Assembly: GCF_000426545.1 (NCBI RefSeq)
Contig: NZ_AUFO01000011.1
Location: forward strand, 279,202-343,201
Origin: Paenibacillus massiliensis subsp. panacisoli DSM 21345
Lineage (GTDB): Bacteria; Bacillota; Bacilli; Paenibacillales; Paenibacillaceae
Reading direction: 5' to 3'
DNA: 64,000 nt
Numbering within the stretch: the stretch's first letter is position 1; each line of letters begins with the position of its first letter. Position numbers and translations under genes: made by a program. Below the pieces are notes generated by a model that did no database searches, had not been told where the DNA came from, and worked only from the letters and a program-made list of their open reading frames with translations. Shown in pieces: positions 59,716 through 64,000 of this stretch.

Positions 59716-62335
59716 AAACCAACTCTATCTGAATTATCTGGGCGACTCCGATTATTATACAAGGATGATGACAGGGGATCACACGATAGGCTACAAGGTA
59801 AAGGAATTAGCTGAGGATTGCATAATCAACCAAGATCATCATTCCCCCTGGGTGATGTATAGCTTCACAGGTAAGAGCTTGAAGGATCAGGGCTGGAAAA
59901 TTCATGTCAGTGCCACAATGGATAATGCGCACACTATTTTAGAAACGGTGAGTCAACAATTAATGAAGCGGAAGGTGGCCTTCAAGCACCTTGTTAGTGA
60001 ACGGCAGCTGCATAGCGTCAATTCTAAAAATGGCAACAGGATATCATCAGGGAAATTCATAACCATCTACCCGGCGACGGATGAGGAGTTCCTGAAGCTA
60101 CTCCATGTGCTGCATGAGGCAATTCGAGATGAAGATAACGGCCCCTACATCCTCAGCGATAAATGCTGGAAGGATAGCAATCTATACTACAGGTATGGGG
60201 GATTCAGAAGTATTCAAAACGAAGAAGGACAGTTATGCATCAGGGATGAATCGGGCAATCTCATCCCGGATAACCGAACACCTTATTATCAGGTGCCTGA
60301 ATTTGTGAAGGAATTCGACATCTACCTGGATAGCCATAACAACATACCAGAGAATGAGGCAGACAGCTCCGGCCTCCAAGCGTATGAGATCCAGCGGGTC
60401 ATTCGCTTTAATAATGGAGGCGGAATATATGTGGCAGAGCGAAAGTCGGATCACATGAAGGTTGTCATTAAAGAGGCAAGGCCCAAGGTCGGTCTGGACG
60501 GGCAGAATAAGGATGCTATAGATCGGCTAGTTAAAGAGCATGAGGCGTTGTCCTTGCTTGCGGATGTAAAGGGTATAGTGAATGTTGTAGATTGCTTCAA
60601 AGCTTGGAAGCATCTTTTTGTAGTAGAGGAGTTTGTAGAAGGGATCGATCTCAAGAGATGGTTAGCGGCTCATTATCCATTTCATCGATTGAAGAATACA
60701 GCATTGTATGTGTTGCAGGTTCAGACGATCATAACCAGCCTGATGACTATTGTAGCTGAAATGCATGACCGCCAGGTTGGCATGGGGGATTTACAGCCAT
60801 CCAATGTCATGATTACTGAAGATTTGAAGGTCATCCTTATTGATTTTGAATCTGCGAGCGATAAGGACAGTGAAGAGAAGGCAGCTATTCATACCATTGG
60901 CTTTTCAGATACGCGCAATAAGAATCATAAAGAACGCGATTGGTACGCTGTTAAGAAAATCTTGAGATACTGTGTACTGCCCATAGGTCCTGTCGATAAC
61001 ATTGAGCGCAGTATATCGTTCTATCACAATGAATGGATCAGAAGTGAGTTTGGTGAAGTGTTCCATAATTTCGTCAGGCATGTTGAACAGCAATGCGATG
61101 AGAATATTACAGCTGCAAAAGAGCAAACGTACCCTGACGAGCAGGTCATTGTATCATTGATGTCATCTAGTGACATTAGCTCTGTCATTCATGGGTTGAG
61201 TAGAGGAATGCTAGCCAACTTGGTACCAGAGAAGGGCCTCGTTCATGGTGATATCAGACAGTATGAGAATTCAGGCGGCTTAATCAATGTATTAACGGGT
61301 GGTACTGGCGCTGCACTGGCTCTTCACAGAACAGGCTATATGGATAGTCGGGTCCATGAGTGGTTGGAGGATAGCGTTTTGTCCCATAATACCCTGGAAG
61401 GCGGACACGGACTGTTGGTAGGCAATGCAGGAATAGCCTCCACGTTGTACGAGTTAGGTTATACAGGAGAAGCACTGGAAAGATTCTCTCATATTGAATA
61501 TGACGATTCCCATGATGTCTCGTTGAGATCAGGGCTTGCGGGTATGGGATTAGCGTGGTTGAGCCTGTATCTGGAGGAGCACAAGGAAGCATATTTAGAC
61601 GAGGCAAGGCGCATCATTGCCAAGATTATATCTGTGATGGATCAGAGACGACCGTTAACGGTGACTGATTGGGCGGCTGTTCCTATAGGAATGATAGATG
61701 GGTGGTCGGGTGTATCCGTGCTGTTCAGCGCCATGTATGCTGTTACTGGAGAAGAGGACTGTTACATTCGAGCCAGGCAATTAATTGAGATGGATCTGGA
61801 GCATTCACATCGGGATGAAGAAGTGTTGGTCCTGCAAGCAATGGATGAGAAGAAACGAGTGCTTCCTTATCTATCTGGGGGATCGATAGGTATCGGGGTC
61901 GCGATCTGGTATTTCAACCATGTTACTGGGAAGAGACACTATGAAGAAGAACTGAAGTTGATTATGAACCTGAATGATATCAGGTGTACCTTCAGCGGTG
62001 GAATATTGGATGGGGCAGGAGGCTTCCTGTTACTGCCATGTCTCATTGAAGATGATGCTGACGTGCTACAAGAGCATGTCAAGCTATCCTTGCAGCGATT
62101 GCAATTGTTCCTTGTAGCCCGGCAGGATCAGGTACATTTTTCTGGGAATTTTGGATATCGCTTATCTGATGATTGGTACACCGGAAGTGCGGGTATAATG
62201 CTTGCTTTGCAAGGTTTGCAGGAGTCGAATCCGCTGTACTGGCTTCCACTTATTCATATTAATCAATTTGTGGCGAAGACTTCTTATAAGAGGAATGAAG
62301 CTCGGTTCTCAGTACTTTCAACAGATAGACAGTGA
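59708..62335 (+). CDS. Class III lanthipeptide synthetase LanKC
   Basis: The ~875-residue protein shows three parts. The first ~230 residues are a lyase-like domain. A Ser/Thr kinase domain (about 237-470) has Lys in VVIKEARPKV, catalytic Asp in MGDLQPSNVMI and the DFE form of the metal loop (ILIDFESAS). A LanC-like cyclase (about 505-870) keeps GGxGxG-type motifs, but positions that carry zinc ligands in true LanC read SGGILDGAGG and DWYTGSAG. Loss of zinc is typical of class III. It would dehydrate Ser/Thr by phosphorylation and elimination and then cyclise. ATG at 59708 gives the usual short MDK start; TTG at 59702 is closer to AAGGGGTG. Confidence 0.9.
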   Translation: MDKNQLYLNYLGDSDYYTRMMTGDHTIGYKVKELAEDCIINQDHHSPWVMYSFTGKSLKDQGWKIHVSATMDNAHTILETVSQQLMKRKVAFKHLVSERQLHSVNSKNGNRISSGKFITIYPATDEEFLKLLHVLHEAIRDEDNGPYILSDKCWKDSNLYYRYGGFRSIQNEEGQLCIRDESGNLIPDNRTPYYQVPEFVKEFDIYLDSHNNIPENEADSSGLQAYEIQRVIRFNNGGGIYVAERKSDHMKVVIKEARPKVGLDGQNKDAIDRLVKEHEALSLLADVKGIVNVVDCFKAWKHLFVVEEFVEGIDLKRWLAAHYPFHRLKNTALYVLQVQTIITSLMTIVAEMHDRQVGMGDLQPSNVMITEDLKVILIDFESASDKDSEEKAAIHTIGFSDTRNKNHKERDWYAVKKILRYCVLPIGPVDNIERSISFYHNEWIRSEFGEVFHNFVRHVEQQCDENITAAKEQTYPDEQVIVSLMSSSDISSVIHGLSRGMLANLVPEKGLVHGDIRQYENSGGLINVLTGGTGAALALHRTGYMDSRVHEWLEDSVLSHNTLEGGHGLLVGNAGIASTLYELGYTGEALERFSHIEYDDSHDVSLRSGLAGMGLAWLSLYLEEHKEAYLDEARRIIAKIISVMDQRRPLTVTDWAAVPIGMIDGWSGVSVLFSAMYAVTGEEDCYIRARQLIEMDLEHSHRDEEVLVLQAMDEKKRVLPYLSGGSIGIGVAIWYFNHVTGKRHYEEELKLIMNLNDIRCTFSGGILDGAGGFLLLPCLIEDDADVLQEHVKLSLQRLQLFLVARQDQVHFSGNFGYRLSDDWYTGSAGIMLALQGLQESNPLYWLPLIHINQFVAKTSYKRNEARFSVLSTDRQ

Positions 62336-62414
62336 ATAAAATACAGATAACAACGTGTTAAATACACTTTAATGGAATGTGAACTTGCACCCATTTTTGA
62401 AAGGGGGTGAGAAG

Positions 62415-62546
62415 ATGAACGACGTATTGGCGCTGCAAAAAATGTCTGCGAAAATTGGCGATGAGCAAGAGGCATTTCCAATTACGATTACGTGGACAGT
62501 AACTACAGTAACAGTAGGCTGGTCCACAGCTAGCAATCACTGCTAA
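62415..62546 (+). CDS. Class III lanthipeptide precursor, copy 1
   Basis: The 43-residue peptide starts MNDVLALQKMSAKIGDEQE, with the LxLQ leader motif known to bind LanKC, and ends in a Thr-rich core. The core ends WSTASNHC: Ser37 and Ser40 with Cys43 give Ser-x2-Ser-x2-Cys, the pattern for labionin (or lanthionine) formation. Six Thr residues (24, 26, 28, 30, 31, 33) may be dehydrated or left unmodified. ATG is behind AAGGGGGTGAG, 79 bases after LanKC. Confidence 0.9.
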   Translation: MNDVLALQKMSAKIGDEQEAFPITITWTVTTVTVGWSTASNHC

Positions 62547-62648
62547 TGATCGTAGCAAGCTTTATGAAGCGTGTTCTACACCATGTCATCTAAGCTATTG
62601 TCACATATAAAATCCATATAAAACTAAATCATGAGAGGGGAATATAAG

Positions 62649-62780
62649 ATGAACGACGTATTGGCGCTGCAAAAAATGTCTGCAAAAATTGGCGATGAGC
62701 AAGAGGTATTTCCGATTACGATTACGTGGACAGTAACTACGGTAACTGTAGGCTGGTCTACAGCGAGCAATCATTGTTAA
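62649..62780 (+). CDS. Class III lanthipeptide precursor, copy 2
   Basis: This peptide also has 43 residues and differs from copy 1 only at residue 20 (Val instead of Ala), just before the FPITIT segment, although several synonymous base changes occur. All Ser, Thr and Cys residues are kept. It starts behind GAGAGGGG and is followed by a terminator. Residue 20 is near the likely leader/core boundary, so the two copies may give the same mature core. Confidence 0.9.
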   Translation: MNDVLALQKMSAKIGDEQEVFPITITWTVTTVTVGWSTASNHC

Positions 62781-62827
62781 TTTAGAATTTCATACTTTTT
62801 GATAAAATAGAATCATATTACTTAACC

Positions 62828-62865
62828 ATCAGGAAAAAAATAAGCTCGCTTATTTTTTTCCTGAT
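62828..62865 (+). terminator. Terminator after the precursor genes
   Basis: The 17-base arm 62828-62844 (ATCAGGAAAAAAATAAG) is perfectly complementary to 62849-62865 with a CTCG loop. The T-run lies within the right arm. It may limit read-through so that precursors are made in excess over the downstream ABC genes. Confidence 0.8.
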
Positions 62866-62886
62866 TTCATTTAAGAGGGAGGACCT

Positions 62887-63753
62887 ATGGAGGAGCCAAT
62901 CCTTGAGGTTAGAAATGTGAGCAAATCTTATTTGAAATCAGACTTTCAATTGAAGGATGTAACCTTCTCCATTCCCTATGGCACAATCACTGGATTTATT
63001 GGTGAAAATGGAGCGGGAAAAACGACGATGATGGGGATCATACTAGGCACATTGCATAAAGATCGGGGAGTGATCAAGCTCTTCGGTAAAGAATTGCTCG
63101 AAGCTGAGAAAGAAATTAAGGAGCAAATCGGTGTTGTATTTGATTGTGCAAATTTTTCGCCTGGACTGGATGCGGTGAGGCTGGGCCGAGTATTGAGAAA
63201 TGTCTACGAACGATGGAATCAGGAGAAATACCTATACTTCCTAGACCGCTTCTCTTTGCCGAGCAACCAAAAGCTTAGCGGCTATTCTCGTGGAATGAGT
63301 ATGAAATTAGCCATCGCTGTGGCTCTATCACATGATGCTAGGCTATTGATTCTTGATGAAGCCACTTCTGGGCTGGACCCTGTTGCACGGGATGAGATTC
63401 TTGAGGTCTTTTTGGATTTCGTGAGTGACAAACGCCGCTCAATTCTATTATCTTCTCACATTACAAGTGATATCGAGAAAATAGCGGATGATCTAATATT
63501 TATTAAGCGCGGAGAGATTATCCTACAATGTGCGAAGGAGAAGCTCTTAAGTGTCTTCAGTATTGCGCAATACGAAACTCATGTATGGAACGAATTGAAG
63601 GGAGATCTCCCTGATGTAGCATCATACTTGCAGAAAGGAGATATTATTCAGGCGTTGATTGCTAACAAAGATACAGCACTTACCGAGAACATCCAACCTA
63701 GCATAACCATTGATGATATTACGAAGCTGCTAATGAAAGGGGAGCGGGCATGA
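62887..63753 (+). CDS. ABC transporter ATPase, putative immunity/export
   Basis: The 288-residue protein has Walker A GENGAGKTT, a signature reading YSRGMSMKLAIA, Walker B RLLILDEATSGLDP and H-loop LLSSHITSD. It resembles ATPases of the ABC-2 type found in bacteriocin immunity and in phenol-soluble modulin export (PmtA-like, YhcH-like). It overlaps its permease gene by 4 bases. Its position right after the precursors suggests self-protection or peptide export. Confidence 0.85.
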   Translation: MEEPILEVRNVSKSYLKSDFQLKDVTFSIPYGTITGFIGENGAGKTTMMGIILGTLHKDRGVIKLFGKELLEAEKEIKEQIGVVFDCANFSPGLDAVRLGRVLRNVYERWNQEKYLYFLDRFSLPSNQKLSGYSRGMSMKLAIAVALSHDARLLILDEATSGLDPVARDEILEVFLDFVSDKRRSILLSSHITSDIEKIADDLIFIKRGEIILQCAKEKLLSVFSIAQYETHVWNELKGDLPDVASYLQKGDIIQALIANKDTALTENIQPSITIDDITKLLMKGERA

Positions 63754-64000
63754 GAGGACTAATTCTGAATAACTTGTATTCTTTAGAGAGCCATCTCAAA
63801 ATTTCGTTCCTGATTGTAGGCTTGGTTAATATAATGCTGTTTTTTATGGATACCCCTGCTGCAGCACAGGTGGCCGTTATGCTATCTATTATTTTAATTC
63901 CTGCTAATGCATTTTCGCTAATGAAGCAGGATAGCAGTGCTGGCTGGGATCGTTATGAGCTTACCTTGCCCCTTGCTAGGCAGCAGATCATACAAAGCAA
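63750..64000 (+). CDS. ABC-2 permease (partial, cut by window end)
   Basis: The first 83 residues are visible and the frame is still open at the end. They include two membrane helices (ISFLIVGLVNIMLFFM, then AVMLSIILIPANAFSLM) and the motif GWDRYELTLPLARQQIIQSK, typical of the ABC2_membrane_5 permease family. ATG overlaps the ATPase stop (ATGA). It is the partner subunit of the preceding ATPase. Confidence 0.8.
   Translation, partial: MRGLILNNLYSLESHLKISFLIVGLVNIMLFFMDTPAAAQVAVMLSIILIPANAFSLMKQDSSAGWDRYELTLPLARQQIIQS

Noticed and set aside
1-64000. CRISPR arrays, tRNA and rRNA genes
   Set aside because: I looked for regularly spaced short repeats, tRNA-like cloverleaf ends (GGTTCGA-type arms with CCA) and rRNA signatures, and saw none. 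A tRNAscan or Infernal run would be decisive.

Overview
The window reads as a chromosomal segment of a spore-forming Gram-positive bacterium, most likely Paenibacillus. The protein families point that way: YyaC sporulation protein, GatCAB amidotransferase, PerR next to a YgxA-type nucleotidyltransferase, YtxH, DUF1128 and DUF948 stress proteins, frequent TTG/GTG starts behind strong GGAGG sites, and a class III lanthipeptide locus of the Bacillota type. No rRNA, tRNA or CRISPR array was recognised.

Positions 1-11060 are the late end of a prophage or phage-tail-like particle with a contractile tail. In order they hold a tape-measure C-terminus with two wall hydrolase domains, a LysM-tipped hub, a spike, gp25-, J- and I-like baseplate proteins, a collar/fibre pair, small XkdW/XkdX-like proteins, a holin and an M23 endolysin. 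Positions 11070-15310 are AT-rich accessory cargo. A Panacea-type toxin-antitoxin pair lies on the minus strand. A SIR2-domain effector gene follows, preceded by a strong promoter, a short structured RNA and a terminator. Next come an SOS-box-controlled WYL/YolD pair and a 42-residue membrane peptide that looks like a type I toxin.

Positions 15600-19190 hold an ABC-F ATPase gene whose last 178 bp are duplicated 1.86 kb downstream. The two copies flank an AT-rich module encoding a secreted papain-like cysteine protease and a membrane-anchored partner. Positions 19240-26620 hold ordinary transport, regulatory, cell-wall and stress genes.

Positions 26680-35890 form one signalling block that resembles the RsbY-RsbK-RsbM input of the Bacillus cereus group joined to RsbV-RsbW-SigB. 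It contains an additional hybrid kinase gene that is frameshifted by a 28-bp tandem duplication. Three sites of the form GTTTC(A/G)-N13/14-GGGT(T/A)A precede rsbV, a DUF948 gene and a YflT-like gene, which suggests they are the local sigma-B targets.

Positions 36070-57530 are mostly housekeeping. They hold a CorA transporter, an envelope stress operon, hydrolases and methyltransferases, DedA, MBL, GatCAB, MgtC, a DUF4097 membrane pair, PerR, a GH18 glycosidase and YgxA. One unknown gene sits behind two tandem Fur-type boxes.

Positions 57600-64000 hold a class III lanthipeptide cluster: an ABC exporter, a LanKC synthetase, two almost identical 43-residue precursors ending in a Ser-x2-Ser-x2-Cys motif, and an ABC-2 ATPase/permease pair cut by the window end. 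With the SIR2 leader RNA, the ABC-F duplication and the kinase repeat, this is the most interesting content.
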